Positions 1 to 7,597 of a DNA stretch of 24,141 nucleotides are shown here, one piece after another. How positions within the stretch are numbered: position 1 is the stretch's first letter; each line of letters opens with the position of its first letter. The translations under genes and the position numbers were made by a program. Source of the stretch: CAZONU01 sp965370045 (GTDB taxonomy: Bacteria > Planctomycetota > SZUA-567 > JAKLDR01); NCBI GenBank assembly GCA_965370045.1, contig CBDUSI010000069.1:1-24141 (forward strand), in the 5' to 3' direction. The notes beneath the pieces are model-generated. The model did no database searches, had not been told where the DNA came from, and worked only from the letters and a program-made list of their open reading frames with translations.

Positions 1-171
1 ATATCGACCAACACACCCCCAGTCCTTTAGAGAATTAGCAGACACAGCCTAGCAGCAGCAGTCCGTAGTTCGGCTCGCGCCCCCGCCTGCGCGAGGCGAG
101 AGCAGCAGGTGTGCCGGAGCGTGTGAGAAGCCAAGCTCCGGCCGGTCCTTGAGGCCGGCGCGCGTGGAGTT

Positions 172-191
172 CTTTTGGGGCACCCCCAAAG
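172..191. terminator. Imperfect hairpin, possible terminator of an upstream gene
   Basis: A C/T/G-rich arm at 172-180 faces a C/A/G arm at 183-191 and can fold with one mismatch and a short loop. It sits just before the promoter at 195. There is no clear downstream T-run on the plus strand, so a terminator role is only a guess. Another short perfect repeat, CCGGCC/GGCCGG, lies about 30 bases upstream. I see no gene in 1-269. Confidence 0.2.
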
Positions 192-194
192 AGC

Positions 195-224
195 TTGACT
201 GTTCACTTACCTCCAGGCTATTAT
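195..224 (+). promoter_or_regulatory. Sigma-70-type promoter for the truncated secreted-protein gene
   Basis: TTGACT at 195-200 and TATTAT at 219-224 are separated by 18 bases, close to the housekeeping consensus. The predicted transcript starts near 231, about 40 bases before an ATG at 270 that has a purine-rich ribosome site (AGAGGAG, 257-263). That a promoter, ribosome site and signal-peptide start all line up suggests a once-functional gene. Confidence 0.55.
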
Positions 225-269
225 CTATCCCAATGATGATGACGGGGAACAACGACAGAGGAGCTTGAG

Positions 270-494
270 ATGAAACGGGGCCAAATCCTCGCCGTCGCCC
301 TGCTGCTGGCCGCCGGCACGCTGCGCGTCGGGGCCGCCGAGCCGCCCAAGGCCGGCGTAAGGTCCCAAAACTCATCCGTGCGCATTACGACGCCCTCCTG
401 CCGTAGAACTTCAATAACCCGCCTATCCACAGCCGGTTCCGCCGGCCGAAATCAGCCTGGTCAGGTTGCGCGCAACCGACTGCTATCTTACTGA
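270..494 (+). pseudogene. 5' remnant of a secreted-protein gene
   Basis: The first 29 or so codons encode a convincing signal peptide: MKR, a hydrophobic stretch rich in Ala and Leu, and an Ala-rich cleavage region before EPPKAG. After about position 355 the frame loses protein-like character and ends at 494. Short protein-like stretches appear in the other two frames. From 359 to 403 one reads KVPKLIRAHYDALLP before a stop, and another frame is open from about 423 to 494. This suggests a gene that lost its body by deletion and frameshift. The original product cannot be named. The alternative is a genuine small secreted peptide of 74 residues. Confidence 0.45.
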
Positions 495-719
495 GTTAGA
501 GGTTGTTTGAATAATGGGACAGTACGGTGTCGTGTTCTTGGATGTGGCCTGTCCCCGGTGTGTTCAGCCCCCGCGTTCCCGGTGCGAGGCAGTCTGGCGC
601 GGTCCTCGCACGCCCCCGCGGTGCAAGCACTTGCGCCGGTGCGGGGATTTCATGTGGAATTGGGTTCCAGCGTCCCTCGGGGTGACGGATTCCTAAGAGA
701 GGAGTCCGGGAGGGTCGCC

Positions 720-812
720 ATGAAAGTAGTTGTCAGGCTTCATGAGGGGGACTATATTCCCCCTCAACCGCGCCACCCAGTGCCCCGCAATCGGGCCCTC
801 TCGGCCGCGTGA
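720..812 (+). CDS. Possible 30-residue upstream ORF in the sigma-factor leader
   Basis: An ATG at 720 preceded by GGGAGGG (708-714) opens a 30-codon frame beginning MKVVVRLHEGDY and ending at 812. The stop lies next to the ribosome site of the sigma-factor gene (GAGGAGG, 811-817), so translation of the two could be coupled. The ORF runs through the perfect hairpin at 744-765. It could be a leader peptide. Its amino-acid content is not obviously protein-like and no homologue is recognised, so it may be chance. Confidence 0.25.
   Translation: MKVVVRLHEGDYIPPQPRHPVPRNRALSAA
744..765 (+). promoter_or_regulatory. Perfect 8-bp hairpin in the sigma-factor leader
   Basis: GAGGGGGA (744-751) and TCCCCCTC (758-765) are exact inverted repeats around a six-base loop, CTATAT. 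The repeat is about 60 bases before the GTG start at 826. It could act as an RNA hairpin in the leader or as an operator. No T-run follows, so it is not a standard terminator. A second small repeat, TGGAA-TTGGG-TTCCA, lies at about 654-668. Confidence 0.4.
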
Positions 813-825
813 GGAGGCAGGGATC

Positions 826-3800
826 GTGACAGATCGCGAACTCCTGGCCAGATACGTCGCCGAGAAGGCCGAAGACGCGTTCGCCGAGATCGTCCACCGA
901 CACGTCGACAGGGTCTACGGCGCGTGCCTGCGCGTCTTGGGCAACACCCACGACGCTGAGGACGCGGCTCAGGCGACGTTCCTGGTGCTGTCTCGGAAGG
1001 CGCGGCGGCTTCCTCCTCGCGTTTCGTTGGAATGGTGGCTCTACTGGGCTGCCCGGAACTGCGCGATGGACCTCAAGCGCCGCCAGGCGCGCCGCGCCAG
1101 GCGGGAGGGAAGGGCGGAGATGCTGAGAGCGAAGGACAACCAGCGGACCGAAGGAGCGTCCTGGAAACAAGTGAGCCCACATCTGGACTCCCTGATCGCC
1201 GCACTGCCGAGGAAGGAGCAGCAGGCCATCGTGCTCTACTACTTCTACGGCAGGACTCAGGAAGAGATCGCGCGGCAGAGGGGGTGCTCGCACAGGGCGG
1301 TCGGCAAGCGGCTCTCCAGCGCCCTGGGAAAGCTCCGCCGCAAGTTGTCTGCCCTGGGCATGGGAGTTCCCGCGGCGGCTCTCGGCGGGCTCCTGGCAAA
1401 GGGGGCCGTGAGTCAGGCCCCGACGGCCCTGGTGGGCCGCATTCAGACCGTGTGTGCCGGACGGGGGGCCGCTTCTCAGGCTGCTCTCTCGACAGTGGAG
1501 GGGACCATGAAGACGATGATGTGGATGAAGGTGAAGCTGGCTGGTGCGGTTCTGATCGGCGCGGTGATCGTGGGCGGAGGCGGGACCGTGGCTGTCCGGA
1601 AACTCGCCGCGGGCGAGCCGGGCAAGACGCGCCCGGGCCCCGCCGCAGCCGGCGCGAAGGCTATCCTGGACACCGACAGCTTCTGGCGTTTCCATCGCGC
1701 GGGCGGCACGGACGTGGTCCGCACCGACGACGGCAAGATGATGCCTGTACACCCGGACCGAGCCTACACTGGGGTGTACGCAGGGATGCGCGGCAGGAAG
1801 CTCAAGAATCCGAGTATCCTTGCCCACCCGCATGCCCGGGTCTGGTCGCTGCCTCAGAGCGGTTGGCAAGGACTGGGCTTTGATGACAGTGCTTGGGCGC
1901 GGCTTAAGGGCCCCTTCATTATCGACAAGTCTCGCAAGCCGATCGGCTACTTCAGCGTGCCGATGGTCTGCCTGCGCGGTCGCTTCCAGGTCAATAACCC
2001 GTCCGGCGGGCTCACGCTTTCGGTTGCCTATCGCGGAGGGCTCGTGGTCTACGTCAACGGTCGAGAGATATCCAGACAGCACCTGCCGGCCGGCAAACTG
2101 ACGCCGGGAGCGGCCGCTGCGCCTTATCCCCCAGAGGCCTACGTAGGTCCCAAGGGCCGCCTGATTCCGTGGAAGAGTAAGAAGTCTGACCCGGCCCTGG
2201 CCGACCACTACGCCAAGCGGATACGCCGCCTGGAGGGGCTCAAGATTCCCGCCGCGGTGTTGAAGAAGGGGGTCAACGTCCTCGCGCTGGAGGTGCACCG
2301 CGCGCCGGCACTCCCCGTGATGTTTCTGGGCAAGGGGAAGAGCGACCACAGGCCATGGTTCGACTGGTGGAGCCGGGTGGGCGTGGATTCGATACGCCTG
2401 ACGGGGACCGGGGCGGTCGTCCATACCGGCCGGCCAAAGGGTTTCCAGGTCTGGACCAAGCCCGTCTACGAGGAGGTTGGGGCAACTGATTATCGAGACC
2501 CCTGCGAATCAACCGGCCAGGTTCGCCTCTGCACAGGACGGGGCGGGGTCTGTTCCGGCCAGGTCATCGCCAGTTCCGATGCGCCGTTCAAGGGCCTGAA
2601 AGTCGTTGTTTCAGACTTGAAGGGACCCGGTAGCATCCCGGCATCAACGGTACAGCTTCGCTATGCCCGCCTGGGGTGGAAGCGCCGCCGACTGCCACCG
2701 ATCTTCTCGGACCTGGAAGACTTCCCGCAGGAGAGCGGTGCGGTCCAGCCGATCTGGCTCACCGTCCGCGTTCCGGCGGATGCCAAGCCCGGGAACTACA
2801 GCGGCAAAGTAACCATCACTGCCGCGGGGCAACGAACTGTCGAAGTGCCCGTCAAGCTGCGTGTGGTCGACTGGAAGGTGCCCGGACCGGACAAGTACGA
2901 TAACTCCTTCCTGGAGTTCATCCAGTCTCCCGAATCCCTGGCGGTGCAGTACAAGGTGAAGATGTGGTCCGAGAAACACTGGAAGCTGCTGGACCGCACC
3001 TTCAAGCTGCTCGGTGAAATGGGCAACAAGATGGTTCATATTACGGCGCAACGCAGGACTCATTTCGGCAACGAGCATGCCATGATCCGCTTCAAGAAGC
3101 AGAGAGACGGCACCTACGTACCCGATTTCAGCATCGCGGACAGGTACCTGGGTCTGGTTGCCAAGTACATGAAGGGGACAAGGGTAGTATCCCTCTACAC
3201 CTGGCGCTGCCCCTGGGGAGATACAAACTTCGTCCCCGGTGTCGGCAGCAAGGACCTGCCGGTACTGATCAGCGTGATCGGCCCGGACGGGAAACTCCAG
3301 GAGGTCAAGGGGCCGGCGTGGGGCACCCCGGAGTGTGTGGCTCTGTGGAAGCCGGTCTTCGAGGGCACGAAGGGATTGCTCAAGAAGCACGGCATCCGAG
3401 AGGACTCGCTGATGGTCGGAATGGCCGCGGACGTGCCTCCCTCAGACACTGCCATAGGCACGCTCAAGAAGGCTTCCGGCGGTCTGCCGTGGACACATGA
3501 ATCCCATGTGACCCGATACGTGGTCGGCTTGAAGGAGACGGAGAAAGTTGGCTACTGTGCGCGGGCCTGGGGCGGGGACGGCAAACACATTGACCCCGAT
3601 TTCGGACGAGGCTACGGCTGGAAGAACAAACTGCTGCCTTGGAGGACGGTAACCCGGGAGAGATTCCACCTGCACCGCTTGCCGCAACTGCGAGTGCGCC
3701 TGGAGGCCATGGTCACGAATAGGATGCCCCCCTCGAAGTTCCCCAAAGGCTCAGGGAAGCCCAAGGACTATGGCACGCACGGGATCGGCCGGCTGGGCGC

Positions 3801-4233
3801 CGACTTCTGGCCGGTGCTGGCGGACAAGCGCGGCCGCAAGGGCCTGCTCTGCGCGCGCTATCCGGAGACCATCTGGGGATCGATAGGCATCAAACACTGC
3901 GGACCATTCTTTCTTCGCCCCGGCCGGGACGGTGCCATCGGTACAGCCCAGATAGAGATGTTCCGGGAGAGCGCCCAGAACATCGAAGCCCGGGTCTTCA
4001 TCGAGAAGGCTCTGCTCGACAAGACCAAGCGCGCCAAACTGGGCGAGGAACTGGCCAAGCGCGCACAGGGACTGCTCGACGCCCGCACCCGCATCGCACA
4101 GTTGAGCGCTCCCACCTGGGGAGGGAGAGCCGTCGGCGGTCCGCGGCATATCCTGGCGCTGGGCGTCGAGGAGAGTTCCGAGCAACTCTATGTCCTTGTG
4201 GCCGAAGTGGCCAAGAAGCTGCGCGGCCAGTAG
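826..4233 (+). CDS. ECF sigma factor fused through a membrane helix to a GH123/DUF4091-like carbohydrate domain
   Basis: This single frame of 1135 residues begins with an ECF-type sigma factor. Region 2 is at about 8-80 (ELLARYV, HDAEDAAQATFLVL) and region 4 at about 115-170 (LPRKEQQAIVLYYFYGRTQEEIA). A Lys-flanked transmembrane helix follows at about 232-253. The rest, about 280-1135, looks extracytoplasmic. It has a jelly-roll-like, galactose-binding-type segment (GWQGLGFDDSAW near 345) and then a long domain resembling the GH123/DUF4091/DUF6067 group, ending in the family-like stretch GAIGTAQIEMFRES. The GTG at 826 is chosen because GAGGAGG lies eight bases upstream and VTDRELLARYV is where such sigma factors start. 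A TTG at 730 in frame lacks this support. The topology implies a cytoplasmic sigma domain tied to a periplasmic glycan-binding or glycan-cleaving domain. Catalytic residues of the C-terminal part were not identified. Confidence 0.8.
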   Translation: MTDRELLARYVAEKAEDAFAEIVHRHVDRVYGACLRVLGNTHDAEDAAQATFLVLSRKARRLPPRVSLEWWLYWAARNCAMDLKRRQARRARREGRAEMLRAKDNQRTEGASWKQVSPHLDSLIAALPRKEQQAIVLYYFYGRTQEEIARQRGCSHRAVGKRLSSALGKLRRKLSALGMGVPAAALGGLLAKGAVSQAPTALVGRIQTVCAGRGAASQAALSTVEGTMKTMMWMKVKLAGAVLIGAVIVGGGGTVAVRKLAAGEPGKTRPGPAAAGAKAILDTDSFWRFHRAGGTDVVRTDDGKMMPVHPDRAYTGVYAGMRGRKLKNPSILAHPHARVWSLPQSGWQGLGFDDSAWARLKGPFIIDKSRKPIGYFSVPMVCLRGRFQVNNPSGGLTLSVAYRGGLVVYVNGREISRQHLPAGKLTPGAAAAPYPPEAYVGPKGRLIPWKSKKSDPALADHYAKRIRRLEGLKIPAAVLKKGVNVLALEVHRAPALPVMFLGKGKSDHRPWFDWWSRVGVDSIRLTGTGAVVHTGRPKGFQVWTKPVYEEVGATDYRDPCESTGQVRLCTGRGGVCSGQVIASSDAPFKGLKVVVSDLKGPGSIPASTVQLRYARLGWKRRRLPPIFSDLEDFPQESGAVQPIWLTVRVPADAKPGNYSGKVTITAAGQRTVEVPVKLRVVDWKVPGPDKYDNSFLEFIQSPESLAVQYKVKMWSEKHWKLLDRTFKLLGEMGNKMVHITAQRRTHFGNEHAMIRFKKQRDGTYVPDFSIADRYLGLVAKYMKGTRVVSLYTWRCPWGDTNFVPGVGSKDLPVLISVIGPDGKLQEVKGPAWGTPECVALWKPVFEGTKGLLKKHGIREDSLMVGMAADVPPSDTAIGTLKKASGGLPWTHESHVTRYVVGLKETEKVGYCARAWGGDGKHIDPDFGRGYGWKNKLLPWRTVTRERFHLHRLPQLRVRLEAMVTNRMPPSKFPKGSGKPKDYGTHGIGRLGADFWPVLADKRGRKGLLCARYPETIWGSIGIKHCGPFFLRPGRDGAIGTAQIEMFRESAQNIEARVFIEKALLDKTKRAKLGEELAKRAQGLLDARTRIAQLSAPTWGGRAVGGPRHILALGVEESSEQLYVLVAEVAKKLRGQ
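1497..1509 (+). promoter_or_regulatory. Internal ribosome site and ATG at the start of the membrane helix
   Basis: GGAGGGG at 1497-1503 lies just upstream of an in-frame ATG at 1507, residue 228 of the sigma fusion. The frame then reads MKTMMWMKVK and a hydrophobic helix, which looks like an independent signal peptide or anchor. A second, shorter product of 908 residues without the sigma domain could be made here. The Met and Lys residues are also common in plain sigma-TM proteins of this group, so the match could be coincidental. Confidence 0.35.
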
Positions 4234-4255
4234 GGGCGGGGGGGGCTCACTTTCC

Positions 4256-4384
4256 CTACTTCCCCTTCTCCCGCGCGGCCTTGATCTTCTTGAGGGCTTC
4301 GGCGGCGGCTCGGCGCACCGACTCGTGCTTGTCATGCAGCGCTGCTTCGAGCGCTGGAACGGCCCGCTTTGGGTGCTTCCTCCG
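4256..4384 (-). pseudogene. C-terminal remnant of a HEAT-repeat protein
   Basis: Forty-two codons on the minus strand end in a TAG (4256-4258). They contain a good HEAT-repeat motif, RAVPALEAALHDKHESVRR, followed by a basic Ala/Lys-rich helix. An in-frame TAA at 4385-4387 closes the frame upstream, and no start codon or ribosome site exists. The fragment faces the end of the sigma gene and stops at the edge of the transposase zone. This is consistent with truncation when the insertion sequence arrived. The rest of the gene is not visible on the far side of the insertion zone. Confidence 0.55.
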
Positions 4385-4391
4385 TTAACTG

Positions 4392-4420
4392 TTGCTGGCT
4401 TCCATCCATGCCTATATATT
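4392..4420 (+). promoter_or_regulatory. Possible promoter of the IS1-like transposase
   Basis: TTGCTG (4392-4397) and TATATT (4415-4420) are 17 bases apart and 50-80 bases upstream of the transposase ATG at 4472. The -35 is only a partial match. The element's left end may overlap this region, but its exact boundary could not be fixed. Confidence 0.3.
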
Positions 4421-4471
4421 GATAGCGCTTAGGGTTACTAAACGCAAGAGTGGATCCAGAGGAGGCCAGGG

Positions 4472-5458
4472 ATGGCTGTATCCGACCGTTGCTGCAGAAA
4501 TGCAGAATGTCCACAGCGGGGCAAGTTCGGCCGCGGGGACATCATCAAGCACTGCTTCTTCAAGCTCTCAAACGGCTCTCGCAGGCGCAGATACCGCTGT
4601 AACGCCTGTGGAAAGACGTTCGTATCCACGCGGGGCACGCCCTACTACCGGCTCCGCTGCTCCCAGAATGACTTCGACGAGGTGGCGGCCATGAGAATCG
4701 AGGGCAACAGCATTTCAGCGATAGCGCGAGTCAAGAGGCTGTCCTGGAACACTGTGGCCAGATGGCTGAAGAGAGCCGCTGTGGCTGCGCGGAAGTTCAA
4801 CAACGTGATGACCAGAGACTACGAGATGAAGGAAGTTCAGGCCGACGAGATCAGGACGTTCCTGGGCAACAAGGACACCGTCACCTGGGTCTTGGCAACC
4901 ATCGAGGTCTGGTCACGGCTGTGGCCGTCGACGATTGTTGGCCGGCGCAGCTATCGGAACATCAGGCTGCTGATGGAGGACACAACCAGGCGGGGCAACA
5001 TCGACTTCATCCCGCTGATCACCACAGACGGCTATTACTACTACGGCGTCGTCCTCGGCCGCATGTTCAAGGGGGCATGTGTTCACGGCCAGGTAGTCAA
5101 GACGCGACGGAAGGACCGCGTCGTCCGTGTGGACAGGAAGCGGGTGATCGGCTCCCAGTGGCAACTGGACGAGGCGCTGTGGAGATCGGAGGATTCGGAG
5201 AAGCTGAACACGGCCTTCATCGAACGCATGAATCTGACCATCCGCCAAGGCTCGGCGTATCTGAGCAGGCGCAGTCCTTGCCATGCGCGGTGTGCTGAGC
5301 ACTTGGCCGACCACCTGGAGTTCCTGCGCTGCCCGGGTTATGAGCCCGGAGATCGGCCCGATCATGGCGCACGGCGGACGGCCGTGCGCGCCTCTATCAC
5401 GTTGCCAAGCAAATGGTTACGCGTTTACGCCATATGCCAGGTGCTGCTCAGCTGGTGA
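4472..5458 (+). CDS. IS1-like single-ORF DDE transposase
   Basis: The 328-residue protein starts with a zinc finger (C7, C8, C13 and YRCNACGKTF). A helix-turn-helix follows (SISAIARVKRLSWNTVARWLKRA), and then a DDE nuclease domain: VQADEIRTF for the first Asp, ITTDGYYYY for the second, and NTAFIERMNLTIRQGSAYLSR for the Glu. This order matches IS1-family transposases made from one continuous ORF. The start has GAGGAGG six bases upstream. After LEFLRC the last 45 or so residues diverge from the usual family ending, where a short Arg-Pro-His block is expected. The 3' end may therefore be decayed or frameshifted. Terminal inverted repeats were not convincingly found. Confidence 0.75.
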   Translation: MAVSDRCCRNAECPQRGKFGRGDIIKHCFFKLSNGSRRRRYRCNACGKTFVSTRGTPYYRLRCSQNDFDEVAAMRIEGNSISAIARVKRLSWNTVARWLKRAAVAARKFNNVMTRDYEMKEVQADEIRTFLGNKDTVTWVLATIEVWSRLWPSTIVGRRSYRNIRLLMEDTTRRGNIDFIPLITTDGYYYYGVVLGRMFKGACVHGQVVKTRRKDRVVRVDRKRVIGSQWQLDEALWRSEDSEKLNTAFIERMNLTIRQGSAYLSRRSPCHARCAEHLADHLEFLRCPGYEPGDRPDHGARRTAVRASITLPSKWLRVYAICQVLLSW

Positions 5459-5663
5459 GGATGTGCCGCACATCCAGCGCCCAGTTTGACACAAGTTCAG
5501 CATAACTGCGTTTCGCGCCCGGCGGCCCCACCAGTTCAGGGCACCCGTGAGCCTGATGCCCATCCACAGGTTCACGGCGCTTTGCATTCTGCCGAGGTCT
5601 ATGCAAAAATGTGGGGCACCACAACGTGTGGCGGAAGAAAGAGTTCAAGAAGGGAGACATCCC

Positions 5664-6716
5664 ATGGCCAAGCTCATCCATCCCCTCTTTGCCCTCTTGG
5701 CCAAGGCCGTTCATGCCCACCTCGAACGGGAAAACAGGTTCCTCAAGGTCGAGAACCAGATCCTCCGATCCAAGCTCAAGAGCCGGGTCATTGTTACGCC
5801 CGAGGACAGGGCCCGGCTCGTCCGCTTTGGAAGGGAGCTTGGCCCGGCAATCAGGAACATCATCTCGATTGTCCAGCCCAAGACGTTCATGCGCTGGCTC
5901 CGCGCCGCGTCCGGCGGAGCAATCGGCAAGAAAAGCGGCCGGCCGCCCAAGGGACAGAATGTCAAGGTTCTCGTCCTCCGCCTGGCCCGCGAGAACCCCG
6001 GCTGGGGTTACCAGCGTATCTCCGGCGAACTCAAGAAGCTGAACATAGCCTGTTGTTCCAACACCGTCAAGAAAATCCTGACGGAAGCAGGACTCGCCCC
6101 CCGACCGATGCGGCGGAAGGACACCAACAGCACGTGGAACGAGTTCATCAAGCGACACGCGGACTCGATCCTGGCGGCGGACTTCTTCACGAAGGAAGTG
6201 TGGACCCTTTGCGGGAAGGTGACCCACTACGTGCTCTTCTTTGTCCACCTTGGCACGCGCAAGGTGTACATTGCCGGCAGCACCAGAAGGCCGAACGCGA
6301 GGTGGGTTGAGCGCCGTGCGCGAACATTGACGGCGGCGTGCGAGGAGATGGGCTGGAGGGCGAAGTACCTGATCCACGACAGGGACACCAAGTTTACCAC
6401 TGAGTTCGACAACATCCTGAAGAGGAACGACATCCGCTATGTCCAGATCCCCCGCAAGGCGCCGAACTGCAATGCCTATTCTGAGGCCTGGGTCGCGTCG
6501 CTGAAACGGGAATGCCTGGATCATTTCGTATGCTTTGGCAAACGGCACCTGGATTACATCGTGCAGTGCTACGCCGACTTCTACAACCGCCTGAGGCCGC
6601 ATCAGGGGCGGGGGAATAGGACTCTCTCACCGCTGACGGCCCGCGCGGAAGGCGAGGTGGTATGTGAGAGCTGGCTGGGTGGGCTGCTGAAGCATTACTC
6701 CAGGGAAGCGGCCTGA
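5664..6716 (+). CDS. Integrase-core (rve) transposase, IS3/IS481-like
   Basis: The 350-residue protein has an N-terminal Lys/Arg-rich helical region with a short coiled stretch (ERENRFLKVENQILRSKLK). A helix-turn-helix region follows (GWGYQRISGELKKL), then an integrase-core DDE domain: SILAADFFT, LIHDRDTKFT and NAYSEAWVASLKRECLDHF carry the three acidic residues, followed by YNRLRPHQG. The frame is open further upstream to 5547, but the ATG at 5664 has AGGGAG seven bases before it and is preferred. It follows the IS1-like transposase on the same strand. The 205-base gap between them (5459-5663) holds no other gene that I can see. The ends of this element were not identified. Confidence 0.8.
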   Translation: MAKLIHPLFALLAKAVHAHLERENRFLKVENQILRSKLKSRVIVTPEDRARLVRFGRELGPAIRNIISIVQPKTFMRWLRAASGGAIGKKSGRPPKGQNVKVLVLRLARENPGWGYQRISGELKKLNIACCSNTVKKILTEAGLAPRPMRRKDTNSTWNEFIKRHADSILAADFFTKEVWTLCGKVTHYVLFFVHLGTRKVYIAGSTRRPNARWVERRARTLTAACEEMGWRAKYLIHDRDTKFTTEFDNILKRNDIRYVQIPRKAPNCNAYSEAWVASLKRECLDHFVCFGKRHLDYIVQCYADFYNRLRPHQGRGNRTLSPLTARAEGEVVCESWLGGLLKHYSREAA

Positions 6717-6865
6717 TCGGGACGGCCGCTCAGCGCCTGCTCTCTCATTCGGGCGGCGCGGACAAGCATACCTGCGGGAGCGCTCTCCGGGGCTGCCGCG
6801 ACGCGACCCGGCTTGCCGACCTCCCCTGCCATGATCACGACGTACCGACCGGTTCGGAATAGCAT

Positions 6866-7582
6866 CTATCGACGGTCCCCGCCCGCCACCGCGTGAATCC
6901 CCCGGCCGGTTACCGCGTAGTACTCACATCCCGCGCAGGCCAGGCAGGCGGGCTTTCCCGAAAGCAGCCGGCCGCGGGTTTCCATGAACTGCTCGCCGCA
7001 GACCGAGCAGGTGGCGGAGTCGAATATCGGCGCGTAGGCGGGAAACTCCGCGGGCGCTTCGCTGATGGCAAACAACTCCTCCTCGGGCTTCTCCACCGTC
7101 TCGAAGGAAAGTTCGGCCCAGAGTTGGCGCATACGCGCCGTGGCCGCGGGATCGTCCTGGCGCTCCTTGACCACCCGGCTGAAAAGCTCCCGCGCCTCCT
7201 TTTCCTTCTCGGAAGCATTCTCCGACTCCCACCTGCCGGCTTTTAGGACTACGCGCACCGCCGCATTGGCCCTGCGCGAAAGGATGGTGACCGCCGTCTT
7301 GCCGAGGTCCTTGTAAACCAGGGCGTTGTTGCCCAGCGAGCAGCCAGTGCTCATCTGCACCCCATCGACGAAGCAGTTGTTACATTCCACGACCGCCAGG
7401 AGTTCCTCCATGCCGGTATTGCCGAAGCCGAGACGCTTCAGCCCGGCGTAGCCGGCGGCGACGCCGAAGGCGAGCCCGGGACAGTAGTGCCCGTGGAGCC
7501 GCGCCGCCTGCACCAGGAGCGCGGTGAGATCACCCCTGCGCAGAAGCTCCTTGATTTCCTCCCTTGGATCTCCGTCGTTCAC
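6866..7582 (-). CDS. FmdE-family protein with C-terminal zinc ribbon
   Basis: This is a 238-residue member of the family named after subunit E of formylmethanofuran dehydrogenase. The diagnostic N-terminal motif is present: HGHYCPG at 30-36, and ECNNCFVDGVQMSTGCSLG at 66-84 with Cys67, Cys70 and Cys81. A zinc ribbon follows (C192, C195, C213, C216, plus C219). No other methanofuran enzyme is nearby, so the name should not be read as the function. FmdE-like proteins are often found outside that enzyme, and here it is the last gene of the transport operon. A role in binding, sensing or delivering the imported metal is an inference. The start is a GTG with GGGAGG upstream, 15 bases after the ATPase stop. 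Confidence 0.8.
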   Translation of the reverse strand: MNDGDPREEIKELLRRGDLTALLVQAARLHGHYCPGLAFGVAAGYAGLKRLGFGNTGMEELLAVVECNNCFVDGVQMSTGCSLGNNALVYKDLGKTAVTILSRRANAAVRVVLKAGRWESENASEKEKEARELFSRVVKERQDDPAATARMRQLWAELSFETVEKPEEELFAISEAPAEFPAYAPIFDSATCSVCGEQFMETRGRLLSGKPACLACAGCEYYAVTGRGIHAVAGGDRR

Positions 7583-7597
7583 GAGACCTCCCTCCCT

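Noticed and set aside
733..2424. 563-codon open frame on the minus strand opposite the sigma fusion
   Set aside because: It is antisense to a well-supported coding region, has no recognisable domain, and is explained by high GC content.
4390..5540. Terminal inverted repeats of the IS1-like element
   Set aside because: Only a 7-base GCGTTTA-type match between 4437-4444 and about 5420 was found, too weak to define the ends.
5448..6602. 384-codon open frame on the minus strand opposite the second transposase
   Set aside because: The transposase on the plus strand has clear DDE motifs; the antisense frame has no family pattern.
6717..6865. Short minus-strand ORF starting near 6830 (MAGEVGKPGR...)
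   Set aside because: It has a start but runs into the transposase end with no recognisable domain; it could be a truncated operon gene, but the evidence is too thin.
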